From: DATKMS01 sp041497995
Lineage (GTDB): Bacteria > Desulfobacterota > Binatia > HRBIN30
Length of the DNA: 6,079 bases
NCBI GenBank assembly: GCA_041497995.1
Contig: JBGQHM010000407.1
Coordinates: 1 to 6,079 of the forward strand
Reading direction: 5' to 3'
A program made the position numbers and the translations under genes. The stretch's first letter is position 1, and each line of letters starts with the position of its first letter. Positions 1 through 5,656 of the stretch are shown here, piece after piece. The notes below the pieces were generated by a model. That model worked only from the letters and a program-made list of their open reading frames with translations. It was not told the DNA's origin and did no database searches.

Positions 1-671
1 CGGGTGATGAGGGCGGTGCGCTTCTCCTGGAGCAACTCGATCAGCCGCTCCTTCTTCGCCACCAGCGCATCGATCCTCGCCGTCTCGCGGTCGAGGAATG
101 CTGCGATGACGCGTTGCTCGGGGAGAAGCGCCAGCGGCACACTCAAGCTCGCGTACCGCTCAGCGCTCACGTTCTGGATCGTTGCCTGGATGAACGACGA
201 TGCTAGCCAGTCCCAGTAGCCCGACGAAGCCGTGAAGTACCTGACGAATTGAGGATGGCATCTCCCGGCATCGAGCCGCGCACGAATAAGGTAGCCAGCA
301 TAGGCACAGACGCCCCACGCTTTCCGGTAAAGAAATGTCTTACCGGCGGTTGCTCCGCTTCGGGCAAACAACAAGTCCCCTTCGCGCAGCAGATACTCTT
401 CAGCGACGTCGGCAGGCAACGACTTGAAAGTCTCATCGCGAAGACCGTCATTCTCACTGATGTCCGTGATGCGCACGTACCGTGGCAGGTCGGGATCGTC
501 GAACTCTGCTGCTTCGTTTGCTCCGTACTTGAGGGGTGCCTTGAGAACGAACTTCAAACGGTTCACCTCCCAGTGCGCCGGGATCTCTCCCAGCCACTCG
601 ACGCCGGAGTCCTTGTACGCCGGATACGGCTTGAACCGCTGCAGGTTCGCCCCAGCCAGCTCAGTCATCAT
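1..671 (-). CDS. hsdS: Type I restriction-modification specificity subunit HsdS (partial, 3' end outside window)
   Basis: The reverse strand is open from position 671 to the left edge and gives 223 residues. HsdS recognises the target DNA and holds the HsdM and HsdR subunits together. Visible parts: the family-typical N-terminus YKDSGVEWLGEIPAHWEV (residues 19-36), a first target-recognition domain (about 37-175, including LLREGDLLFARSGAT, 94-108), then the central conserved region from LPEQRVIAAFLDRE (183-196) into a predicted coiled coil ending EKRTALIT (216-223). HsdS proteins are usually 400-450 aa, so about half, including the second recognition domain, lies outside. ATG at 671 is followed by a second ATG at 668. 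An in-frame GTG at 680 would overlap the hsdM stop as GTGA and suggests translational coupling. No good ribosome-binding site separates these choices. The partner hsdM just upstream is broken, so this subunit may have no working methylase. Family assignment is secure; the exact start is not. Confidence 0.9.
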   Translation of the reverse strand, partial: MMTELAGANLQRFKPYPAYKDSGVEWLGEIPAHWEVNRLKFVLKAPLKYGANEAAEFDDPDLPRYVRITDISENDGLRDETFKSLPADVAEEYLLREGDLLFARSGATAGKTFLYRKAWGVCAYAGYLIRARLDAGRCHPQFVRYFTASSGYWDWLASSFIQATIQNVSAERYASLSVPLALLPEQRVIAAFLDRETARIDALVAKKERLIELLQEKRTALIT

Positions 672-676
672 CCCGC

Positions 677-1066
677 TCACGACGCCGGCGCCCGCCCAGT
701 CACCTCCGCTAGCATCCGCATGATCTCCGTCTCGATGTCGCGGATGTCCGACTCGATCTCTTCCAGCGGGCGGGGCGGTGTGTAGCGGTAGAAGTAGCGG
801 TTGAAGTTGATCTCGTAGCCGATGAGGCCGACCTGGCCGTCCTTCGGGTCGCGCTTGTCCGTGTCGATCCAGGCGTCGGGGACGTGCGGCTTCACCTCGC
901 GCTCGAAGAACACGTCGACGCTCTCGGCCAGCGGCACGCTCTCGGTGTCGCGCAGGTCTGGATCAGGCTCCGGGTTGCCATCCCCTTCGGCGCCGCTCAG
1001 GGTGAAGGTGTCGCGGATGAGGTCTGCGACACCCCAAAGAAAGCTGACGATCTCGCCATGGTTCAT
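677..1066 (-). pseudogene. hsdM: HsdM methyltransferase subunit remnant with large internal deletion
   Basis: This 129-residue frame joins the two ends of a type I methyltransferase subunit. Residues 1-21 (starting MNHGEIVSFLWGVADL) match the usual HsdM N-terminus. Residues 29-129, from DGNPEPDPDLRD through VPHVPDAWID-like HVPDAWID (61-68) and GYEINFNRYFYRY (83-95) to an acidic helical tail, match the HsdM C-terminus. Family members are about 500 residues, so roughly 370-390 are missing, including the SAM-binding and NPPF catalytic motifs; neither motif is present. Between the pieces lie seven foreign-looking residues, TLSGAEG (22-28), encoded by a short repeat. The reading frame is unbroken, and the start keeps a good ribosome-binding site, AGAGGTG, seven bases upstream (1074-1080). 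The gene may therefore still be translated and feed ribosomes to hsdS, which begins at or just after its TGA. It cannot be an active methylase. An assembly join is the main alternative. Confidence 0.8.
982..1005. repeat. Short dispersed-type repeat at the hsdM deletion junction
   Basis: The plus strand contains CCTTCGGC, then GC, then CGCTCAGGGTGA (984-1005). From memory this closely follows a small repeat scattered through many environmental bacterial genomes, roughly CCTTCGAC-nn-CGCTCAGGGTGA, whose translations give strings such as HPERSEG or TLSGAEG. On the minus strand here it is read as TLSGAEG within hsdM. It has imperfect dyad symmetry: ccttc at 984-988 against gaagg at 1004-1008, with GGCGCC at 989-994. 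I see no second copy in this window, so repeat status rests on recollection of the consensus rather than on internal comparison. Confidence 0.45.
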
Positions 1067-1545
1067 GCGGTCACACCTCTAGAAACGCCGGGGAGCGTTG
1101 AGAACCGAGCTGCCTTCATATTGCGACGGCCATCTGTACTTCAAGTTGCGTGGCGAGACCATGACGGCAATTGTTGTCGGGCAACAAAGACAACGAGGCT
1201 GCTTGTTGGCGAATCCCCCTTCACCCGAAAAGACGAGGATCGGCGTCGCCGCCGGGTCTGACGGCCGATTCGCATTGCGCCCGGGTTCCGCCTCGCTTTT
1301 CGGTGTGGACTATGCGATAGATCTACGCACTGACTCCCCGCCCCCGCTGCACGGCTCCGCAGAGTCTGCGACGTTGCCGAGGGGGTAATCGGAAAGGCAA
1401 AGCCCCTCAACTACGACGTCTCGCTGTTTGCCCGCCTTTGCCCTGCGCTCGCCGCGTCACACGCGTCTCGAGTTGCTCAAGGCTGCCAGTCCGCTTCGCT
1501 GCCGCTCCGGCCGCGTCCCGCGTCGTCACAACCTGTGGAGACACA
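1067..1545. other. Divergent intergenic region between hsdM remnant and helicase
   Basis: These 479 bases separate two divergently transcribed genes. The region should hold promoters for both, but I cannot pick a convincing -35/-10 pair. It carries a small hairpin, TTGTTG-TCGGG-CAACAA, at 1171-1187, and a 7-bp inverted repeat, ggcaaag (1396-1402) with ctttgcc (1436-1442), too widely spaced to interpret. Open frames here (for example 1098-1388 plus and 1141-1410 minus) show no recognisable domain and overlap each other, so I treat them as chance frames. No tRNA or riboswitch is recognisable. Confidence 0.5.
1537..1541 (+). promoter_or_regulatory. Ribosome-binding site deciding the helicase start
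   Basis: GGAGA ends four bases before the ATG at 1546. It supports that ATG over an upstream in-frame ATG at 1438, whose 36 extra residues resemble no helicase N-terminus. Confidence 0.6.
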
Positions 1546-2814
1546 ATGACAGCAATGAATGAGTTCGACCTGATTCCGGCCCTGGCTGAGGCAGTGGCGG
1601 ACATGGGATATACGCGCCCGACGCCGATCCAGGCGCAGGGGATACCAGTCGTCCTGGCCGGCCGTGACCTGATCGGCTGCGCGTCGACCGGCACCGGCAA
1701 GACCGCAGCATTCCTCCTGCCCATCCTGCAGCGCCTGCAGGGACGACGCGATGCCGGCTGCCGTGCGCTCATTCTGTCTCCCACGCGCGAGTTGGCGCTA
1801 CAGATCGACGAGCAGGTGCTCGCGCTCGGCTACCACGTCGGCCTCAGTGCGGTCGCCGTCGTAGGCGGCGTCGATATGCGCCCGCAGGAGCGGGCGTTAC
1901 GCGACCGCTGCGAGATTGTCGTCGCTACGCCGGGGCGGCTGTTGGACCACATGCGCTTCAAGTACGTCGACCTCAGCGCCGTCGAAGTCGTGGTCATCGA
2001 TGAAGCCGATCGGATGCTCGACATGGGGTTCCTGCCCGACGTGCACCGTATCCTCTCGGCGGTGCCGGCGACGCGGCAAACGCTGCTGTTCTCCGCGACT
2101 CTTTCACCAAGCATACGCGCGCTCGCCCGCACGATTCTGCGCAATCCGGTGACGGTCACGGTCGACAGGCAACAACCGGCGGACGGGATTGCCCACAGCA
2201 CCTACCGCGTCGCACAGGAGAGGAAGTCGTCCCTGCTCGCGACCCTGCTGCGCCCAAGCGAGATGCGCTCGGTGCTCGTGTTCGTGAAGCGCAAGGTCGA
2301 CGCAGACCGCCTGGCGCGCACGGTAGCCCGGAGCGGTGTCAATGCCACCAGTCTCCATTCCGACCGCAGCCAGGAAGAACGCATCGCGGCGCTCGACGCC
2401 TTCCGGCGCGGCGAGTGTCCCGTTTTGGTCGCCACTGACGTCGCGGGACGCGGGCTCGACATCAGCGGCATCTCGCACGTGATCAACTTCGATGTGCCGC
2501 GCTGCGCGGACGATTACATCCATCGCGCCGGACGCACGGCGCGCGCTGGAGCGACCGGACACGTGATCACCTTCATCACCCCGGACGAAGAATCTCTCGT
2601 CGGCGACATTCAGGCTGAACTGGGCATTGCGTTGCCGCACGCTGCGCTGCCCGATTCCGTCGCGCGGGCCAGTGCTTCTCGGCAACCGCCGCTCGACAGC
2701 CGGCGCAGCAAACGCCAGGACCGGCGCCCCCGGCACCGCAGGGCGCTCTCGAGCGCGAAGCCCGGAACGGCGACTGGTACCGGCCTGACTCCTGCGATGA
2801 CGGCGCGCCGCTAG
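1546..2814 (+). CDS. DEAD-box ATP-dependent RNA helicase (RhlE-like)
   Basis: This 422-residue protein is a complete superfamily 2 DEAD-box helicase, which uses ATP to unwind short RNA duplexes in ribosome assembly, mRNA decay or cold adaptation. Motifs in order: Q motif with F7 and PTPIQ (25-29), motif I ASTGTGKT (46-53), Ia PTRELA (79-84), GG (107-108), Ib TPGR (128-131), II DEAD (152-155), III SAT (183-185), IV VLVFVKRK (243-250), V ATDVAGRGLDI (296-306) and VI HRAGRTARAG (326-335). All catalytic residues are present. The tail after about 375 is rich in arginine, lysine and serine, as in RNA-binding extensions of RhlE- and DeaD-type helicases. The short core and tail look most like RhlE, but the subfamily is uncertain, so no symbol is given. 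The start follows GGAGA; an ATG three codons on is also possible. The TAG stop sits exactly at the edge of a MITE-like insertion. No adjacent gene is co-directional at operon spacing. Confidence 0.95.
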   Translation: MTAMNEFDLIPALAEAVADMGYTRPTPIQAQGIPVVLAGRDLIGCASTGTGKTAAFLLPILQRLQGRRDAGCRALILSPTRELALQIDEQVLALGYHVGLSAVAVVGGVDMRPQERALRDRCEIVVATPGRLLDHMRFKYVDLSAVEVVVIDEADRMLDMGFLPDVHRILSAVPATRQTLLFSATLSPSIRALARTILRNPVTVTVDRQQPADGIAHSTYRVAQERKSSLLATLLRPSEMRSVLVFVKRKVDADRLARTVARSGVNATSLHSDRSQEERIAALDAFRRGECPVLVATDVAGRGLDISGISHVINFDVPRCADDYIHRAGRTARAGATGHVITFITPDEESLVGDIQAELGIALPHAALPDSVARASASRQPPLDSRRSKRQDRRPRHRRALSSAKPGTATGTGLTPAMTARR

Positions 2815-2969
2815 TGTAGTGTCTTAGAAAAGCCTTTACAGAGATCCGACAACGGGAGGGCGAGCCTCCCGGCGAGCCGTTTGCCTTGCACAGTGCGGCT
2901 CGGCAGGAGCCTCGCCCTCCCGGTTTGCGCTCAGCCAATCAGTAAACCCAATTCCGAGACACTACACTA
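2812..2969. mobile_element. MITE-like element inserted at the helicase stop codon
   Basis: The left end reads TAGTGTAGTGTCTTAGAA (2812-2829). The reverse complement of the right end (2952-2969) is TAGTGTAGTGTCTCGGAA, so the 18-bp terminal inverted repeats differ at only two positions. Both ends lie in CTAG (2811-2814 and 2967-2970). This fits a TA target duplication at a CTAG site, the preference known for IS630/Tc1-mariner-type elements. The 158-bp unit encodes no transposase and contains a long internal hairpin, so it is a non-autonomous element presumably moved in trans. Removing one TA plus the 154-bp interior restores CGC TAG GCC, with the same helicase stop. The IS630-type assignment is inference; the inverted repeats are directly visible. 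Confidence 0.8.
2853..2922. repeat. Long internal inverted repeat (hairpin) of the MITE-like element
   Basis: The 27-base arm at 2853-2879 pairs with 2896-2922 with three mismatches around a 16-base loop. The arms begin CGGGAGGGCGAG and end GAGCCG. In RNA this would be a very stable stem-loop immediately after the helicase stop, able to act as an mRNA 3' end stabiliser or weak terminator. There is no T-tract after it, so a classical intrinsic terminator is unlikely. From memory, modules of this GGGAGGGCGAG type recur widely in environmental, notably planctomycete-like, genomes. Confidence 0.75.
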
Positions 2970-3020
2970 GGCCCTGAAAAGGTACCTGCCGATTGCTGAA
3001 GTCGCTCCATATCTCTGGAA

Positions 3021-3039
3021 ACCCTTGTGGCACAAGGGT
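3021..3039. repeat. Perfect 19-nt palindrome in the IS leader
   Basis: ACCCTTGTG (3021-3029) and CACAAGGGT (3031-3039) are exact reverse complements around a single central G. The palindrome lies 50 bases upstream of the transposase start. Such leader palindromes in insertion sequences can block read-through transcription or translation from the flank into the transposase, or bind a protein. The role here is inferred. Confidence 0.6.
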
Positions 3040-3089
3040 AAGCTGCACTCGTCATTGGCTGCGAACGAGGTGGTGGAGGGCGGTTTCAG

Positions 3090-4604
3090 ATGAGGGTGCG
3101 AGATGTGGTGGTGTGGGAGGAGCAACGGGGGCGGCTGGCAGCGCGGCTGGATCGGGACAATCTGCCCGCGGACTGCTCGCGACCAATGATCGCGGGCAGC
3201 AATGTCCGGTACGAGATCGCGGCGCGCATCCAGGCGATGCCCTGCGGGGGAATTGGACTGATCCACGAGATGGTCCGCTCGATCGGACTGGCCGGGAGCA
3301 TCGACGAGCGCGTGCATGTGTTCAAGCGACATTTCCCGTACCACGAGTCCGATCATGTGCTGAATCTCGCCTACAACGTGCTCTGCGGTGGCACGCGACT
3401 GGAGGACCTGGAACGCCTGCGCAGCAACGAGGCGTACCTGAACACCCTGGGCTGCGACCGGGTTCCGGACCCCACGACCGCAGGTGACTTCCTTCGCCGC
3501 TTCGATGAAGATCGGGTCATGGAGTTGATGGACGCAACGAACGCGGTGCGTGTGAAGGTGTGGAAGAAACTGTCCACGAAGGAGCGGGCCCTGGCGCTGA
3601 TCGACGTGGACGGGACCATCGCCCCTACCACGGGCGAGTGCAAAGAAGGGATGGACATCTCCTACAAGGGGCTCTGGGGCTATGCGCCGTTGGTGGTTAC
3701 CCTGGCCAACACGCAGGAGGTGCTGTTCCTCAAGAATCGCTCGGGCAATGCGCCCTCCCACAGCGGGGCCGCTGCCTACATGGACGCGGCGGTGGCGTTG
3801 GTGCGGCAGGGCGGCTTCCGCCGCGTGCGGCTGCGCGGCGATACGGACTTTTCGCTGACGGCCAACTTCGATCGCTGGACCGAGGACGGGGTGGAGGTCG
3901 TCTTCGGGATGGACGCGCATCGTAATCTGGTGGCGCTCGCCGACGGCTTGTCGGAGAAGGACTTCACGGCGTTGAAGCGGTCCGCGCCAGCCCCCGCGAC
4001 CCACCCGCGCCAGCGGCCGGAGAATGTGAAGGCGATCATCGTCAACGAACGCGGCTACGAGAAACTGATCCTGGAGGAGGAACATGTTGCAGAGGTCGAG
4101 TATCGGCCCCACAAGTGCCGGAGGTCGTACCGGCTGATCATCCTGCGCAAGAAGATCCGTGTCGAACGCGGACAGCAACACCTGTTCGATCAGACCCGCT
4201 ACCTCTTCTACATCACCAACGTCCGCGCCACCGTGCTCACACTCTCGGAGGTGGTGTTCGAAGCGAACGATCGATGCAACCAGGAGAACCTGATCGAGCA
4301 ACTCAAGAACGGGGTGCAGGCGCTGCGGATGCCCTCCGATGGCCTGGTGTCGAACTGGGCCTATGCGGTGATTGCCACCCTCGCATGGAACTTGAAGATC
4401 TGGCTGACCATCCTGCTGCCGAAGCGTCTCGCCCGCGATCTGCGTCGCATGGAGTATCGGCGTTTCCTCCACAGCGTGATGCTTGTGCCGTGTCAGGTGC
4501 TCCGCACGGCGCGCCAGCTGGTGCTGCGCCTCCTGACGTACACCCCCTGGGCGGAGTTGCTGCTCAGCGGCACGCAGTATTTTCATCGATGGCGAACCGC
4601 CTGA
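3090..4604 (+). CDS. IS1380-family transposase
   Basis: This 504-residue protein catalyses cut-and-paste movement of its insertion sequence. Family landmarks: YHESDHVLNLAYNVLCGGTRL (split here as YHESDHVL, 84-91, and NVLCGGTRL, 96-104), PDPTTAGDFLRRF (127-138 region), and the three blocks of the DDE RNase-H-like fold: IDVDGT (171-176, D172/D174), RGDTDF (249-254, D251/D253) and NQENLIEQLKNG (397-408, E399/E403). The C-terminus has the hydrophobic and tryptophan-rich SNWAYAVIATLAWNLKIW region (421-438). The length is in the usual range or slightly above it, and no frameshift or internal stop is seen, so the element may be active. The ATG at 3090 follows a strong GGAGGG (3075-3080) nine bases upstream and is the first start in the frame. 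The long minus-strand open frame across this gene is a GC-rich shadow. Confidence 0.93.
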   Translation: MRVRDVVVWEEQRGRLAARLDRDNLPADCSRPMIAGSNVRYEIAARIQAMPCGGIGLIHEMVRSIGLAGSIDERVHVFKRHFPYHESDHVLNLAYNVLCGGTRLEDLERLRSNEAYLNTLGCDRVPDPTTAGDFLRRFDEDRVMELMDATNAVRVKVWKKLSTKERALALIDVDGTIAPTTGECKEGMDISYKGLWGYAPLVVTLANTQEVLFLKNRSGNAPSHSGAAAYMDAAVALVRQGGFRRVRLRGDTDFSLTANFDRWTEDGVEVVFGMDAHRNLVALADGLSEKDFTALKRSAPAPATHPRQRPENVKAIIVNERGYEKLILEEEHVAEVEYRPHKCRRSYRLIILRKKIRVERGQQHLFDQTRYLFYITNVRATVLTLSEVVFEANDRCNQENLIEQLKNGVQALRMPSDGLVSNWAYAVIATLAWNLKIWLTILLPKRLARDLRRMEYRRFLHSVMLVPCQVLRTARQLVLRLLTYTPWAELLLSGTQYFHRWRTA

Positions 4605-4939
4605 GCGAAACGATCCGGCTTCCACGCTGCGCCTGGAAGGGCAGCGCAGGGAGGGGTGCGTCGACATGTCGGGGATTTCGGTGCGCGCGTCGTTCGATCG
4701 CGGAGTTTCACGTGGCGATACTCGCCGGCAGCGGCTGAAACGTACCTTTGACGTTCGCCACGCGAAGATTTCTGGTTCCACAGCATGCATCTTATCCCCA
4801 AGCGCTTGTTTTGGGACTAGGTTCCGGCTCAAGGGACTCGTCCATCCCGCCCGCGTCTGGGCGCCATTCTCTTCGAACTGAAAGCTAGGAACCAGGCCTC
4901 CGGCGTGCTACTCGACGCGGGGACGGAAACCGGCAGCAT

Positions 4940-4963
4940 GGACGGTGCGGCGCGCCGCCGTCC
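4940..4963 (+). promoter_or_regulatory. Leader stem-loop just upstream of a Shine-Dalgarno site
   Basis: GGACGGTG (4940-4947) pairs with CGCCGTCC (4956-4963), using one G-T wobble, around an 8-base GC-rich loop. It ends four bases before the AAGGAGG ribosome-binding site of the next gene. It leaves the ribosome-binding site itself unpaired, so it could stabilise the transcript or tune translation; any function is inferred. Confidence 0.35.
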
Positions 4964-4967
4964 AACC

Positions 4968-4976
4968 AAGGAGGGG
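4968..4976 (+). promoter_or_regulatory. Strong ribosome-binding site deciding the start of the exported protein
   Basis: AAGGAGGGG lies six bases before the ATG at 4983. It fixes that start over an in-frame ATG at 4905, which would add 26 residues ahead of an otherwise well-placed signal peptide. Confidence 0.7.
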
Positions 4977-4982
4977 GATACG

Positions 4983-5429
4983 ATGGCGACACGATGGATC
5001 AGCTGGATGCCGGCTGCCGCGGTGGTGGTGGGCATGTTCGCGCAAGCGGCGCGCGGCGCCGGGCCGACGAGTTGCAAGATCGAGTTCAATCTCAAAGGGT
5101 GGTCCGCCATTTACGAAACGGCCAGCGGGACTGGCAAGATCAAGTGCTCCAACGGTCAGACGGCTCGCGTCTCCCTCAAGAGTAAAGGCGGGGGGCTGAC
5201 ATTCGGAAAGATGAAGATCGTGGACGGCATAGGAACCTTCTCGGAGGTGGTCGACATCAGTGAGGTGTTCGGCGAGTACGCCGTCGCAGAAACCGACGCC
5301 GCTCTCGGCAAGTCTGCCGACGCGCAGGTTCTGACGAAGGGCAACGTGTCGTTGGCGCTGGCGGGCAAAGGCAAGGGTGTCGAGCTTGGCTTCGACTTCG
5401 GAAAATTCACCATCACGAAGGAGAAATAG
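4983..5429 (+). CDS. Small exported protein of unknown family
   Basis: This 148-residue protein starts with a clear Sec-type signal peptide: positive MATR, a hydrophobic core (WMPAAAVVVGMFA, 8-20), and a small-residue cleavage region around ARGAG (23-27). The mature part of about 121 residues has two cysteines (C31, C55) that could form a disulfide in the periplasm. Alternating small/polar and hydrophobic stretches (ETASGTGKIKCSNGQ, 45-59; SKGGGLTFGKMKIVDGIG, 67-84; GNVSLALAGKGKGVELGFDFG, near 120-140) suggest a beta-rich fold with glycine turns. The tail is basic (TITKEK). I do not recognise the family. The glycine-rich C-terminal half loosely recalls SYLF/YSC84-type lipid-binding or DUF992-like exported proteins, but no diagnostic motif supports either. 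A strong ribosome-binding site and its isolated position, with a stem-loop following, suggest a single-gene transcript. Confidence 0.85.
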   Translation: MATRWISWMPAAAVVVGMFAQAARGAGPTSCKIEFNLKGWSAIYETASGTGKIKCSNGQTARVSLKSKGGGLTFGKMKIVDGIGTFSEVVDISEVFGEYAVAETDAALGKSADAQVLTKGNVSLALAGKGKGVELGFDFGKFTITKEK

Positions 5430-5469
5430 GCGAATCAGGCGGCACCGTCGGGCATGACGAGATGGCCGG

Positions 5470-5507
5470 CGACGCGCCTCCCACGCTACAACCGTGCTGG
5501 CGCGTCG
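5470..5507 (+). terminator. Stem-loop downstream of the exported protein, possible terminator
   Basis: CGACGCGCC (5470-5478) pairs perfectly with GGCGCGTCG (5499-5507). A smaller inner stem, CACG (5482-5485) with CGTG (5493-5496), extends the hairpin. It begins 40 bases after the stop codon at 5429. There is no T-run, so it is not a classical intrinsic terminator; it may mark the transcript end or stabilise it. Confidence 0.4.
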
Positions 5508-5536
5508 GCAACACAGCCCAACGGCACTTGGCACGC

Positions 5537-5564
5537 TTGACTCTTCCATCAACTCGGGCAGAAT
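5537..5564 (+). promoter_or_regulatory. Possible sigma70-type promoter for the right-edge gene
   Basis: TTGACT (5537-5542) and CAGAAT (5559-5564) are 16 bases apart, with five of six and four of six matches to the consensus hexamers. It lies about 90 bases upstream of the ATG at 5657 and downstream of the stem-loop, a sensible place for a new transcript. The match is modest and could be chance. Confidence 0.3.
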
Positions 5565-5656
5565 CCGCCGCCAGTGGCTGTGGATTTACTACTGATCCAG
5601 TCTTTCCTTGAGTCACGCACGGGGCAGACCACTAGCTCGGCACGAGGCTACTATCG

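Larger units (their letters stand above)
2973..4753 (+). mobile_element. IS1380-family insertion sequence (ends approximate)
   Basis: A full-length IS1380-type transposase with about 115 bp of leader and a short trailer gives an element of about 1.78 kb, a normal size for the family. The proposed left end, CCTGAAAAGGTAC (2973-2985), and the reverse complement of the proposed right end, CGTCAAAGGTACG (4741-4753), share AAAGGTAC and a few further bases. No matching 4-bp target duplication is visible for these ends, so the boundaries are tentative and the right end may be diverged or lie elsewhere. The left end lies three bases beyond the MITE-like element's CTAG. Confidence 0.55.
4605..4982. 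other. Region between transposase and exported protein, with probable IS right end
   Basis: No gene is recognisable in these 378 bases. An 8-bp inverted repeat, cgtggcga (4711-4718) with tcgccacg (4755-4762), encloses a smaller hairpin, AACGT-ACCTTTG-ACGTT (4739-4755), at the proposed IS right end. A -35-like TTGACG at 4748-4753 points outward from that end, but I find no good -10 at normal spacing, so I do not call a promoter. The open frames present (4666-4881 plus, 4583-4801 minus) have no recognisable content. Confidence 0.45.

Noticed and set aside
249..785. Plus-strand open frame of 178 aa at the left
   Set aside because: It lies antisense to hsdS and the hsdM end, both of which have strong family motifs.
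1240..1300. Stretch with a tRNA-like GGGTTCC string
   Set aside because: The T-loop consensus is not met and no acceptor or anticodon stems can be drawn.
1098..1388. Possible small gene in the divergent intergenic region
   Set aside because: No recognisable domain, no convincing ribosome-binding site, and it overlaps other chance frames on both strands.
1438..1545. 36-codon N-terminal extension of the helicase
   Set aside because: The helicase core starts normally at 1546 with its own ribosome-binding site; the extension is arginine- and alanine-rich and unlike family N-termini.
4748..4776. Outward-facing promoter at the IS right end (TTGACG as -35)
   Set aside because: No acceptable -10 at 15-19 bases spacing.
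2967..4832. Very long (621 aa) minus-strand open frame across the IS
   Set aside because: It is antisense to a clear IS1380 transposase and has the codon-shadow composition (histidine, arginine, glutamine, leucine rich) expected in GC-rich DNA. It starts inside the flank and ends at the MITE edge.
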